A stretch of DNA of 64,000 nt from Sinotaia quadrata (taxonomy: Eukaryota > Mollusca > Gastropoda > Architaenioglossa > Viviparidae). This document shows positions 47,601 through 58,325 of the stretch, piece by piece; the stretch's first letter is position 1, and each line of letters opens with the position of its first letter. The DNA lies in the NCBI GenBank assembly GCA_028829895.1, contig CM054183.1:19170975-19234974 (forward strand), given 5' to 3'. The position numbers were made by a program, and so were the translations under genes. Below the pieces are notes generated by a model. It saw nothing but the letters and a program-made list of their open reading frames with translations. It did not search any database and was not told where the DNA came from.

Positions 47601-49082
47601 GGATGACGTAACATGTACAGTGGCTCTTGGACATGTACTAAGGTGTCCCATAACACATCGAATGCGGACACTACCTCTTAGATACTGTTCAGGGCGTACA
47701 AGTTTAGCATTTATGCAGCTTATGGACGCGCCTGTATCGACCAGTATTTTGACTTTTTGTCCGTTTACTGTAGCCTGTTGGGTCTTTAGAGTTGCACCTG
47801 TTTCAGTGCATACCTTTACATCACGTGGACTGGGACAGTTCTGAGAACTATGCCCCTTCCCTTTGCACGTGTAACATGTCATAGGCGGGGAGTCACGTGT
47901 GTGACGTCGTACGTCTTGTGACTTAGTGTATGTCCGTTGTACCGGTTCGGGTTTTTCCGATTTCGCCATTGGTCGGTTCGATTTCGGTGTATACTTCTGC
48001 CGATTTGTAAGAGGAGGGCGTGGCGCACTCCTCGTAATTACCGGATCAGGGTAATCATTATACGTGTCTGCTAACTTCAACATATCACTGAAGTTAGTCG
48101 GGGGATTTCGCTGCAAATATGTCGTCATTGCAGGCGGAGCAATATGGAGAAATTGATCTCTTAATATCAAATCAAATAGGCCCTCATATGTCTTCTGGAT
48201 ATCTGTCAAATCAATCCATCTATCAAGATAATGGCGTAACCGGGTACCGAAGGCTTGCATGGTGTCATTTGCTTTAGGTATGGCTCTCCTAAACATCTTC
48301 CTAAAGCCTTCTGCTGTACATTGAAAAGTACGCATCAAACCCGTTTTGAGATCTGCATAAGTAATAGCGGGATCGCGCGTTAGATCAGTAAATGCGCGCG
48401 AGCTTTCACCTTGAAGTATTTGACCCAGTTGTTGTTTCTTTTCAATGTCAGTGTAATTAAAGTTGGCAATGAAACTGTCAAAGCGTGTCAAAAACTCGTC
48501 AATCGTCTCGACTTCAGGGTTAAAGAAAGCTAGCCGTGTACGGGGTTTATTTAATTCGGCCTGTTGCTTAGCAGTCCCATCTAACAACTTCTCTCTAGCT
48601 GTTACCTCTTGCTTAGCTAATTCAAGCTGTTCCTGATGTGCTCTAGCTTTTAACTTAAGCTTTTTCTCTTCTACTTCCTGCCTTTTATCTTCTAAATCCC
48701 TAGCTGACTGAATCTTTAATAACTCTATTTCTCTCATATCTTGGATTTCTTTCTCTTTAAAATCTCTCGCCTCTTTCGATCTTTTTTCCTCTAGCTCTCT
48801 CGCCTCTTTCGATCTTTTTTCCTCTAACTCTCTCGCCTCTTTCGATCTTTTTTCCTCTAACTCTCTCAAAGTTTGCATCTCTAAATCCTTAGCTACCTGT
48901 CTCTTTTCTTCTAGCTCATTTTTCTTATCCTCTAACTCTCTCGCCTCTTTCGCCTCATTTTCTTTCGCAACATACCATTTAGCTATCTCCTCATCCACGT
49001 ATTTCTTTAACTCGGCTTTCTCATACCCGAATTCTCTGCCCATAGCCATGAGTTCTTTCTTTATGTTTACTAGCTCGGCCAT
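44634..49082 (-). CDS. Gag-Pol polyprotein, right unit
   Basis: 1482 aa, residue-for-residue the same as the left-unit product. One synonymous difference was noticed (46944 T against 40160 G, both Ala codons in integrase). Same domain order Gag-PR-INT-RT-RNaseH and the same intact catalytic motifs. The untranslated leader between LTR3 and the ATG is about 465 bp. Confidence 0.95.
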   Translation of the reverse strand: MAELVNIKKELMAMGREFGYEKAELKKYVDEEIAKWYVAKENEAKEARELEDKKNELEEKRQVAKDLEMQTLRELEEKRSKEARELEEKRSKEARELEEKRSKEARDFKEKEIQDMREIELLKIQSARDLEDKRQEVEEKKLKLKARAHQEQLELAKQEVTAREKLLDGTAKQQAELNKPRTRLAFFNPEVETIDEFLTRFDSFIANFNYTDIEKKQQLGQILQGESSRAFTDLTRDPAITYADLKTGLMRTFQCTAEGFRKMFRRAIPKANDTMQAFGTRLRHYLDRWIDLTDIQKTYEGLFDLILRDQFLHIAPPAMTTYLQRNPPTNFSDMLKLADTYNDYPDPVITRSAPRPPLTNRQKYTPKSNRPMAKSEKPEPVQRTYTKSQDVRRHTRDSPPMTCYTCKGKGHSSQNCPSPRDVKVCTETGATLKTQQATVNGQKVKILVDTGASISCINAKLVRPEQYLRGSVRIRCVMGHLSTCPRATVHVTSSVFSGTVTAAVIRDMQFGFILSPGQCDTHTDGIYPVLPVTTRAQRERSKQGPPALKIVENTFPQLTPSQLSHLQQEDKSLSSMLKLARKNTITSSKYATITYFLKDGLAFRRTDFKENDTRSTTCLFTPKPLRPLILSFAHDSIMSGHQGARRTEQRIREDFFWPGLSRDVRSYVRTCTQCQQHIDRGRVSRVPLEIVPTVEEPFLKVAVDIIGPIIPAAEGGYRYILTIVDFATRYPEAVALKGITAIEVADALIDVFSRTGVPREILSDQGTQFTSAMMAETMRLLACKQLFSSPYHAQSNGAVERFNGTIKKMLIKMASEQPDQWPRFLAPLLFAYRELPQESTGYSPFQLLYGRQPRGPLKLIKETWVKGDTVTDGKDVHTYVAELRQRLTETCHLAQENIREKQPRYKRNFDRTAVERDLEPGQLVLLLRPTHNNRMQMHWRGPYSVIKRVKQNDYSIQIGNKQKTYHINMLKRYYERSDEQIQNVNVALIQLEDSNFRTDMMSAETTPNPAVTVDQVEIDSNLTVEQRDAMSKLLHRHARIFTDQPGHSDLVEHRIKLLSDKPIRLKQYPQKYESTKYIAEQVREMQKQGVIEQSISPYSSPVVLVKKKDGTLRFCVDYRQLNEITEFDAEPIPNQDELFAKLTKAHYFSKFDMCKGYWQLSVAIDDRPKTAFPTPLGLFQFCRLPFGLANAPATFARFMRKLPLESVNALNFFDDILVATGTWDQHLSSVGGLLDILERHKLTVKPTKVRAGFREIEFLGHIISDGQIGPNLDLTAAIRDMTLPTTKKQVRAVLGLVGYYRKFVPNFSTLLKPLTDLTGNKQPTKIRWTAECSTALEKVKDILTSKPVLQLPDFDKRFIVRTDASDEGLGAILLQETDDEYLPVAYASKKLLDRETRYSTIEKECLAIVWALKKFSAYLYSKPFILQCDHKPLTYLRTSMYDNARLTRWTLLLQEYSFVVEHIAGRENSGADALSRHAITAI

Positions 49083-49527
49083 TTTTAAAATTGCTAGTTA
49101 TCACGAGTATGGATAAAGTGACTTAGAATATTCGCGGGATTTTGACCTCTGTAGGTCACAAGTGGTGCAATGGTGTGCGTATGAACACCAGCCACCACGT
49201 GATTAGGATTTTTACAAACACGAGTAAAAGGAGTCCTAATCGCAAATTTGCAAAGTTAGCAAAATTTGCAAAACAACAGTTGCTAATGTAGCGTACAAAA
49301 TATCGATCTATGTACGTCTAAACACGAGTCGGACCGCGTTAACGATAATAGCGTAAAGATTATAAAACTTATTTCAACATAATAATAATAAGTCTTATCA
49401 AAATCCAGTTCACCTAAGTCTCAATAGCAAGCCCTAACATGCAATAAACAATGCATAATGGTGATGAGATAGAAAAGCAGGAAAGAGATGACACTTTCTT
49501 ACAACAACACAATTTACCTTGTCAGAT

Positions 49528-49545
49528 CACGGTCAGTGGTCACCA
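49528..49545 (-). other. Primer binding site, right unit
   Basis: Same TGGTGACCACTGACCGTG as in the left unit, adjacent to LTR3. Confidence 0.6.
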
Positions 49546-49547
49546 GA

Positions 49548-51287
49548 TGTCACAAAACGGGAGGCTCGTTACAAGCCGACCCGAGCTGAAGTTAGAGATG
49601 CAAGGGGTGAAGTCTATTTTTGGCCTGCTCCGGTGCACCTCCAAGAAAAGCCCGTGACGTATGCCAGTACTACGTCGCGTCAAGTTGTTACATAGACACA
49701 CATGACATACGCCATTGATGTTTGGGTGGGGCCCAATTTATTAATGTCATGCCAAGGAACGTTTTATTGGCGGTGTGTGTTGTGAGTGTGTATCATAAAT
49801 GTGAATAAATGGACGAACAGACGAACGGTGCAAAACAATAGTACAAATTCTTTCGTCCCTCTCAAAAACTATGAATAACAAGAGAGTTGAAAGATGTTTA
49901 AATCAGGTTATTTATTTCCCGATTTAAAAGGGGCACTACTCTTTCGCACAGTGATTAATCATTCATTCAACTTTCCAATGTCATACACTCTGTGGGAAAT
50001 AAGGGGAGATGAAAATGATGAAATTCAAAATATAAAATAAAGATTAATTACACAATTCTTATGCGGCAAATGGGGCCGCTTTAACAATAGTTGACATGTA
50101 AAATAAGCATTACTTTTAACATTAGAGTTCTTATTTTACAAACGATATAATAGTGTTCATTTTCTTAAGAGTCCTAGACTTAAGTATGTGCGCGTTAGCC
50201 GTGCTAATGATTACTCACTATTAATGTCAGAGTTCCAAGGAGATGACGTAATCTCACACGTCACTTATAAGCGGCACTTCAAAGTGAAGATCGACGCAAT
50301 GGAGGCGTCGCATTACAGGTGAAGATTCTGCAGAATCTAGGCACCACTTTCAGATTATCACTGGGGAGAAATCTGAAATTTAACTGACTGTTGTCAGTCT
50401 CGATAATTGTCGCTGTTTGTTGGTTGTCGTGGAAACGGACCCCCCAACGACGTTTAGCATTATCGGGTAGAGTCGTCCAGTGGGATGTGTCGTCGCATTA
50501 CATTGAGTGTAGAACTCCGGATTGTCTGTAAGAAAATCTCGGTGCTAGCCCCTCAATTTGCGGGATAGACTGCCAAAACGAACTCAGACAGGGGGAAGAA
50601 CAAGTTGGTCCCTCGTGTCGTTAACTGCATACAACCAGCGTCGCATGCATCGGGTTTTCTTTGGACAGTGAACTTTCCACTTTGCCAACAATTATACTGA
50701 GTAATTTTGCCTCGTTACTCAATATATGGCATCAGACGGATGGAAAACGGATGGAAAGAGATTATTGCAGCTTTCCTTTATGAAATCTCTGTACATGAGA
50801 TAATTCATACGTGAAGTTAGACTGGCTTCAGACGAATCGACGTTTTCAACATTGAGAATAAAAGTCTTCATTTTGCCTCTTATATAGTTTCACTGAATGT
50901 TTCCAAAACTTCCAGAAGCTATGTCCTGTGACATGATTTTTTGCCTTGGATATATAGTGGTAATCGTGATGCACGCTTTTTCTGTGGTCAATCCTAATGC
51001 GCACTGGCCATTTCACTCGTCAACAACATGTGACGGTATTGCGCAGTTGTCCCAATTTATTTAATATACATATTCTTTCATAAATTAATATATATATTCA
51101 ATATGACATGATAATTAACACACACTGCGTCACGAACGTCTGTCTACTAAAGAGATCTTAGGTGACCGTTACTGGAGTTTCATGCTACATACGTAAAATA
51201 ACAAAACTCGGGTTACTTCAACTAGTTTTGTTAGCGGTTTATTAAAATGAAATAAAATATAATTTCTGTCCCTCATTTCCTGTGACA
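49548..51287 (-). repeat. LTR 3 (5' LTR of the right unit)
   Basis: 1740 bp. The outer end GTGACA is followed by TTTCT. Shares G with LTR2 at the position where LTR1 has A. Confidence 0.93.
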
Positions 51288-51292
51288 TTTCT
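51288..51292. repeat. Target-site duplication, right copy
   Basis: TTTCT, matching 35975-35979. Confidence 0.85.
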
Positions 51293-52850
51293 TTTCTATT
51301 TTTTTAACTGTAGGGTATGCCTTATGATTCACAAATTATAGAATAGAATTTGTTTTAAGTGTGTGGTGAGATGCCTTATGTGATTGATAGCTATAGTAGT
51401 TATCACACTACTTACTGATAACAACTCCCGCTCGTTCCAGATAATCAGTGCAAATAAATCTCAAGGAAGTTGGCAGTCTGGTATTTACAAGATAAACAAA
51501 TGAGAACCAAATATCGATTTAATATTGTAATCGTGTTGACACTAATATGCTACCACTTTCTCTCTCACACCAGTAGGTCTACACACACTACTGTATTCAC
51601 ATTAATTTCCTTGACGAGACAAGTACACTACACACAACGCTGTATTTACATTACTTCTGTTGAGACACGTAGACTACACACAACACTGTATTTACATTAC
51701 TTCTGTTGAGACACGTAGACTACACACAACACTGTATTTACATTACTTCTGTTGAGACACGTAGACTACACACAACACTGTATTCACATTACTTCTGTTG
51801 AGACACGTAGACTACACACAACACTGTATTCACATTACTTCTGTTGAGACAAGTAGATCTAATTCCTGGCCGAATAAGATAAAAGAATGGTATTTATGTT
51901 GAAGATCCTTTTTGTATCGAAGTTATAGATCTCTGTACTGCGCGAGTTAATTATAATTACAATAATAATTATTGTAATGAATAAAATCAATACGGTCATT
52001 GCTTAACATGCGATAAAGTAAGAGTCCGATGCAATGTCTGTTTATTGAGCTTAAATCAAATTAACTTCTGAAGGCGCTCTTCGCCTGGTGTGAAAATGTG
52101 GAGAACAAATTTGCACATTTCTCCAGTCTCTTGGGAGATTTTAGATACCGGGTTGCCTAGCTAATTAGCAACACAACTAACTAGCGATTCAGAATACACC
52201 TACGTACGCATTCATTCTAAGTCAGCGAATCAAAATAAAAAGACAGATGACCCCTCAACAGAGTCATCATTCAATGAAGCTCAGATAAATCACAGTCAGG
52301 TGTGTGTTACTAACATACTGATTTGTTCTAGTAATTTCGAAATGAATATGTCACTACGACCAAATGAGACATGACAAGCAATGTTAAAGGGTTGCTTGAC
52401 TAAGAGTACAACTGAGACTTTTCTGTTGTAATTTGTTTCATTTTTTCAATAAAACTAAAAATAATATTCCGTTTCAGACAGTTGCTCTAGAGCAAAATGA
52501 TTCATAAATGGTATTTAGAATGTTTTGTTTTTATTTTGCTTTCTCTAACAACTCTGTGACTTTGTTAACAATAAATTTAAATTTTAAATATATTCTTTTT
52601 ATCCTTTACCGTAAAATTTCTTTAATAAACAAAAACCCCAACCCCGTGTATTTAAATTTTTCATTGCCAATAATGACAATATTTTAAATATTTTACATCT
52701 AATTATAACTTCGTGTCTATTAAGGTTTATAATAAAATGTATTATATATGTTAACATAACGACAAGTAATAGATCTTAACTTTGAAAGGTTTTCACCAAA
52801 ACATTAATTGTATGCGGACAAACTTCTACAAACAGACGTTAAACAAATCA
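51293..52850 (+). other. Continuation of the gene B 3' flank after the insertion
   Basis: Sequence resumes with text homologous to the gene A flank at 24980-25020 (TATGATTCACAAATTA type), then a 46-bp array, then the segment shared with 2530-2900. No gene seen. AT-rich from about 52430. Confidence 0.6.
51640..51853. repeat. 46-bp minisatellite, about 4-5 copies
   Basis: The unit TGAGACACGTAGACTACACA plus CAACACTGTATTTACATTAC and TTCTGT. More diverged relatives precede it from 51575. Confidence 0.9.
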
Positions 52851-53199
52851 ATTATCAAGCAAAAATTAAATGCAACATTCTTTTTGCAACAATTCAGCAA
52901 ATCGAAACCAGGATAGTGAATGGTGGCCCTTTATCGGAAGTTAAAACAAAAACTTCCAATCGTCGTTCAAATGACATGTTCAGGCAACGATAAAGCGGAA
53001 GTAAAAGTGCATTGATTTGAACGAAACTTTTGCCTGCACGATATGTATTGAAACCAGGCAAGTCTCGAGTTAACGGTTAGGATTTCCTTTAAACTCCAGT
53101 TGGTTATCGCTCTTTGCAAGAGAAGTAACCGACCGATTTATGCTTTCACACCAAATTGTTTTCATGCTCGTGGCAAAGGAAGTAACCTACTGATTTATT
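52851..53199 (+). promoter_or_regulatory. 5' flank of gene C with duplicated start context
   Basis: Alignable with the flanks of A and B, but the GAAA core is altered (AAGCGGAA at 52993-53000). The leader block GCAA.G.AAGTAACC.AC.GATTTAT occurs twice, at 53115-53140 and 53172-53199; only the second precedes the ATG. Confidence 0.4.
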
Positions 53200-53364
53200 A
53201 TGTCGACTATCCAAGCTGTGCAATCAGATGATATTTCCGTGACTTGTGGCATCTGTTTGGAAGCGTCCTGGAGAAGCGAACCCCAAATCTTACCATGTCA
53301 GCACACCTTTTGTCTAACTTGCTTGACGACTCTCGCCCAGCAAGATCACGTGTCCCGACAGGAG
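53200..53364 (+). CDS. Gene C exon 1: RING half, intact frame
   Basis: Starts MSTIQAVQSDDISVTC. Differs from gene A and B exons mainly near the N-terminus and at EASW/EESW/ERSW. In-frame TGA nine bases before the ATG, as in the paralogs. Confidence 0.6.
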
Positions 53365-53900
53365 GTAAGAAGCTTCTCGTCAGGTATTTTTGTGTCAAGT
53401 GTCATTCATACCTGCTGTGCTGGTGAGTGTAAATCATCACAAGGAACAATGTTGTATACAATTTCTTCCCCGTCACTAACAAATAACCTGATAGTAGTCA
53501 CAACAACAGTAACCAGAAGCTGCCACACAAGCCCTTAAATGGATCGTTTTTGTTGCACGTTGGCAGAATTTGTTTTCAGTGTCGTTAAGTATTTTGTTTC
53601 TTAATTTTAATCTGATGTGAACTTTGTCGCACACAATTTCTTTGTTTAACGCAGACAATTTACGTGTAGCATTTTTCAGAGACCTAATTTAGATTTTAAA
53701 TCGATCAGTGGTATGACAATTTGGCTTACTGTGTGAATATTGTTTTCCTTGTTCTGCGGAGATAACATTGTTAACTTTACGCAAGGAAAACCAATGAAAT
53801 TCGGTGACGTTACCTGCGTATACCCCCCTCCCCATTAAATAATGTCAGCACTGAACACGTTTATTTTAGACTGTTTCTTTGTTTAACGAAAAGAAAGTTA

Positions 53901-53902
<2 letters not shown>

Positions 53903-53976
<74 letters not shown>

Positions 53977-54022
53977 TGTGTGTGTGATAGAGAGAGAGAG
54001 AGAGAAAGAGGGAGGGAGGGAG
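53903..54022. repeat. (TG)n(GA)n microsatellite in gene C intron 1
   Basis: TG run followed by GAGA and GGGA units. Confidence 0.97.
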
Positions 54023-54355
54023 AGATTGCAGGAATTACATTAATTTAATGCCCCTCTCATGGTGCATACACCTACACAACTCCAGGGCTAGAGGTATGTG
54101 GTCTCCCTTACAAGTTGAAAACAGGTCATAAGCTCGCTCCTCTAATTTTGATGAGTATTATGACTCTCATACACATGAATGTTATTTACAAATTTATTTT
54201 TAGATGCAAATAACATAATCAAACTAGAAATGAGGTATTTAGTAGGTCATATTTCATTTCCAGTTGATGATTTTCCTGGAAAGAATGAAACCTAACTGCT
54301 GGTTAATGCGCAGGTTGTCTACATCTAATCACTGACAAAAAATATTTAAACATAT

Positions 54356-54681
54356 CAGAACTATTATCATCTTTTAAAGCGGTGTGTAAATCTCACTGTT
54401 AACTATGAGCGTGAAAATAACAGAACTATTATCATCTTTTAAAGCGGTGTGTAAATCTCACTGTTAACTATGAGCGTGAAAATAACAGAACTATTATCAT
54501 CTTTTAAAGCGGTGTATAAATCTCGCTGTTAACTATGAGCGTGAAAATAACAGAACTATTATCATCTTTTAAAGCGGTGTGTAAATCTCACTGTTAACTA
54601 TGAGCGTGAAAATAACAGAACTATTATCATCTTTTAAAGCGGTGTGTAAATCTCGCTGTTAACTATGAGCGTGAAAATAAC
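54356..54681. repeat. 65-bp minisatellite, 5 copies
   Basis: The unit CAGAACTATTATCATCTTTT plus AAAGCGGTGTGTAAATCTC and TGTTAACTATGAGCGTGAAA. In the comparable intron of gene A the GAGCGTGTAAATAACAGAAAC text (15600) is single-copy. Confidence 0.95.
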
Positions 54682-55035
54682 ATAAGCACAAATATACTTC
54701 TCAACCAGAATATCTGAGACACAACTTCCTTTTGATCTCTGTATTTCACATCTCCCAGGACAATGTCATTGACTAAATTGGTATATTCCATATAACGGAA
54801 ACATTGGATCTTGCTTCACTAAACACTTTCACAAGGCAGTCGATATGCCAAAACAGTAGCCTTCATTCCTAATAGTGGTATCTCAGAATTTCAGGTAAAG
54901 CGCCCTCAAATTTCAGAAGTCAAGATGGAGGCTGTCCAGAATGCATGGCTGAGAACATATGGTAGGGAGGAATACATTTTCAAGAATAAATGGATGACTT
55001 CTTTTAGCTGTTTTTTGATTCAACCAGAAATGTAA

Positions 55036-55397
55036 CTTTGCCATTATTATACAAGTAATTTTGCACAGTTAGATGGAGACATATTTATTTTTTTTATCTC
55101 TGTATCTCCGGCATCTCAGCTAGATAGCATTTTTCTGTCTGTTTAGAATATAATAAGTAAACTCTTTAAATGGGTGTAAAACCATTAAATGAATTTCAGA
55201 TAACACAACTGAACAAAACTGTACACTGTTCTTTACTTGGGAGGGATCAAGTAATGGATGTTGAAGGATTTGGAAAAGGTCACAGTATGAAAAAATGTTG
55301 GGCTGTTTATAAAGGGAAATACTCATACACTAATGTTTATTGGTAGATCATGCTTTTAGATTGGTGGTATATATAAAAGACAAGATTATGTTAGAAT
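55036..55397 (+). other. 3' flank of gene C
   Basis: Diverged copy of the 3' flank of genes A and B (TTATTATnnAnGTAAT, CAGTTAG, CTAGATAGCAT). No gene. Confidence 0.55.
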
Positions 55398-55665
55398 GAA
55401 AGTGGGTGAATATAGATTAAAGATGGGTTTGTCTTCTCCTTTAGTAAGAAGTTTTCCACCTACGGAAATTTTGTGTGACGGTAAATGTTTGTCTTTAATG
55501 TTGTGGAAGAGAAAAAAACGTTTACAGCGCCTGCATATCCGCCAAGTGAGAGAGACGAGTAGTGTCTTCTTGAGAATTATTAATAACATAATTTAAGATT
55601 CTCTTCACTTGTAATTAGTTAAGGTTGATTAATTAATAATAATAATCATAACCATTAACTAGGTG
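55398..55665 (-). repeat. Dispersed repeat, copy 2 (inverted partner of 4560-4800)
   Basis: Reverse complement shares GCGGATATGCAGGCGCTGTA, CTCTTCCACAACATTAAAGA and CTTACTAAAGGAGAAGACAA with copy 1. Reverse-strand frame reads FLFHNIKDKHLPSHKIS then GGKLLTKGEDKPIF. Confidence 0.8.
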
Positions 55666-55759
55666 GCGTCGGAGTCACAAGTACTAAAATAATTAAACAT
55701 TGTTTTTACTGTATATTTTGTTTTACAATAAACTTTGGCATTTTGTCATCTGTTTTATG

Positions 55760-55776
55760 AATGTGTGTGTGTGTGT

Positions 55777-55815
<39 letters not shown>

Positions 55816-55883
55816 GTACATGAATGTTTGGGTGTGTCTTGGATGCATGTGCTATGGTGTATGCTTTGTGTGTGTGTGTGTGC

Positions 55884-55954
<71 letters not shown>
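55760..55954. repeat. (TG)n microsatellite
   Basis: Two TG blocks separated by about 60 bp of mixed sequence. Confidence 0.97.
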
Positions 55955-55958
<4 letters not shown>

Positions 55959-56536
55959 GAAAAGATTTCAAATTAAGGACACTTTTGTAAAGTTACCTTT
56001 ACTGTGGCATACGCTCTGAGACAGATACATGAGGGTTTGTTGATTTCGAAATTGTGATGTCGTGTCCAACGAATTCATTCATTTAATAAAGCACCCGGGA
56101 GGTCTTTACTGTCCCTCGCTTGTCTAGGTGAGATTTAGTCATAAAAGTCACTTGTAGATAAACGCGAAGTTACTCATGCGGTTTAACGGGGGATCCGAGA
56201 TTATTGTAGATTATTGTTCTAATGTAAGGACCGGATACTTGAGGAAATAGGCAGGGTTCCAAACGACTTCAGGACATAAAGAGCACATTGATGTTTGAAA
56301 TCAAATAGAGACGTTCCATGACCAAATCGTCGGTACAAAATCCAGCTTTCGAAACAACACAAATCAACCGTCCAGAAACTAACACCCGCTATCATCTCTT
56401 GGTCCCTGAATTCGGCGAGCTCTGGAAACTGGTGAGAAAGAGATCCTCACTTCAGGTTTCATAGGATCGCCATTGTTAGACTTATTGCGTTGCCCAAGGG
56501 GCTCAGAACAATCTGCTTAACATACTAGAGCTATAG

Positions 56537-56790
56537 AACGGCAAGGGGGATAACCTAAGTCGTACTGCACTAGAACTTGAAAACTACAAGAGAGATAATA
56601 TAATCTAAGTAGTCACGACAGTCAGCGTAACGTACTAGGGCTTGAGAACGGCAAGGGAGATAACCTAAGTCGTACTGTACTAGAACTTGAAAACTACAAG
56701 AGAGATAATCTAAGTATTCTAAGACTTAGTCACGACAGTCAGCGTAACGTACTACGGCCTGAGAACGGCAAGGGAGATAACTTAATTCGC
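56537..56790. repeat. About 110-bp tandem duplication, 2.3 copies
   Basis: Units begin AACGGCAAGGG.GATAACCT and carry TAGAACTTGAAAACTACAAG and GTCACGACAGTCAGCGTAAC. Confidence 0.88.
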
Positions 56791-56849
56791 CTTTGATTTC
56801 TTCATCTGACAAATCAGAACCCTTGTCGGTGCCTGCACCTGAATACTAA

Positions 56850-56935
56850 TTGACTGTGTACACGGGTCTACACTAGTGTTATATTTCTTAGGGAAAGAAA
56901 TGTCTTTTATAGATTGTGCAGACGAACATTGTTAA
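56850..56935 (+). repeat. Local duplicate block (partner at 59930-60006)
   Basis: ACTAGTGTTATATTTCTTAG then AGAAATGTCTTTTATAGATT and GTGCAGACGA matches 59947-60003 with minor changes and a G-run insertion. Confidence 0.7.
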
Positions 56936-57678
56936 AAAAATGAAGAAAATCACTTAATCACAACTATTACATTTCTTGAAACTTTTAAGACACAAACGTT
57001 TCCAGTACACACCAGTAACATTTTCAATATTCATTCTCAGTCTCTGTTTTGGTGGTGGGATCTGTCTGCCTGCAACTTTGATAATATATATATATTTATT
57101 TATTTATCTATCAGAAAATATAAATACTTGCTCGTTGTTAAAATGCGCAGGCAGCAAGACCGTATCGTGTAATGGACTTTTACATTCGAGTAAACTAAAT
57201 TGTTGCAGATATCAAGAAGGGAAAAAATTAAAGTAATTGTAAAATTATTTACTGTTCTTTCTTGGTAAACTGATTTTCTTCGGTTCTCAATAGGTCACGA
57301 GTTTCTGCGTTTAGACGGACTTTTTTTAACTCCTGCAACGCACAGTGGATTTTTAAAAGATTTAAAATAGATTTTTCCGCGCACATTTCTCCGACAAGAT
57401 CGCTAACTATAATGCTGTCAAGGACGACATTTAAAATAGAAAAGTTTTTTTTTTTTAATTTTCCTGTCACATGGAATAAAGACTTCAAGAATATTGACCT
57501 CATCAGCGCAATAGTGAATGTGTGTGGTGTGTTGCGTTTGCGTTTGTGTTTGTTTGTGCATGCGTGCATGTTCGGGTGTACGTGCGCGTTTGTGCGTGCG
57601 TGTGTGTATGTGTGTGTGTGTGTGTGCGTGCGCGTGCGTGCGTGCGTATAATACAAGCAAGCGCGCTCAAATTACTTT

Positions 57679-57835
57679 CATTACTCTGTAAATTAAGTTA
57701 TTACTTTACGTTAACAATTGCTGTAAACACCATAGAATTAAGTTATTATTTTATGTTAACAAATGCAGTAAACGCCTAAGAATTAAGTTATTATTTTACG
57801 TTAACAAATACAGTAAACACACCATAGAATTACGT
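57679..57835. repeat. 52-bp minisatellite, 3 copies
   Basis: Units contain ATTAAGTTATTA, TTTACGTTAACAA and CAGTAAAC, downstream of a TG/CG-rich tract at 57570-57648. Confidence 0.88.
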
Positions 57836-58263
57836 CATATGCCGTTCAAACATTTTTACTTGTCAGCGTCACAATCAATCAATCAATTAATATTTTCTAG
57901 TGATTGCTTTTCAATCTATGGTACTAGGTAGACAGTTTGAAATAGTGCAGCATGAAATCAGACCCATAATTTCCGTAAAATGCTTTGTCGATGTATTTAA
58001 ATTTTAAAACAAGGAAAGAAAATCAATAAAAGCACACGAAACAACATATTTTAAACACTGTAGTGAAGGCGTTGTTAATGGAATGGTTTGTTTGTGACTT
58101 GCATCGGTAATCTCTACCCACCCATCCCCACCATGTAGGTTTGGCTAGGGATAAATGAATTTATCCTTATATGAAACACGACGAAAAATTAATTACTTTT
58201 AAAAGCCGTCTGTCTCGTGAGACTAATCCTGGAATTAGAAAGAAAAGAAGAATAACAAACAAA

Positions 58264-58323
<60 letters not shown>
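58264..58323. repeat. (CA)n microsatellite
   Basis: Pure CA run. Confidence 0.97.

Positions 58324-58325
<2 letters not shown>

Larger units (their letters stand above)
35980..51287 (-). mobile_element. Ty3/Gypsy-class (Gmr1-like) element, LTR-int-LTR-int-LTR
   Basis: Three LTRs (35980-37719, 42764-44503, 49548-51287) and two internal regions repeat with an exact period of 6784 bp. The outer ends are TGTCAC and GTGACA, and one 5-bp TTTCT duplication flanks the whole 15308-bp structure. Each internal region encodes one 1482-aa Gag-Pol on the minus strand. The two units are nearly identical; I noticed two differing positions (36734 against 43518 and 50302 in the LTRs; 40160 against 46944 in pol, synonymous). 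A single insertion later dimerised through LTR recombination, or a tandem cDNA insertion, fits best. Assembly duplication remains possible. Confidence 0.93.
53200..55035 (+). pseudogene. Gene C: broken RING-coiled coil-C1q paralog
   Basis: Exon 1 (53200-53364) is intact: 55 codons with the CGIC and CQHTFCLTC ligands and a GAG|GTAAGA donor. The exon 2 equivalent (about 54792-54894) has lost its acceptor (TTCCAT in place of TTCCAG) and both CPTC cysteines through small deletions. After its donor-like GTAAAG the sequence jumps at about 54916 from CTCAAATTTCAG (a copy of the duplicated donor region seen in gene B) into AAGTCAAGATGGAGGCTG, the last third of the C1q exon, which runs to a stop at 55033-55035. 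Exon 3 and the first about 96 C1q residues are gone. A truncated half-RING peptide could still be made from exon 1, but no functional protein is expected. Confidence 0.85.

Noticed and set aside
35980..51287. Two independent insertions of the same retroelement
   Set aside because: There is only one target duplication, at the outermost ends, and the central LTR is shared and abuts internal sequence on both sides.
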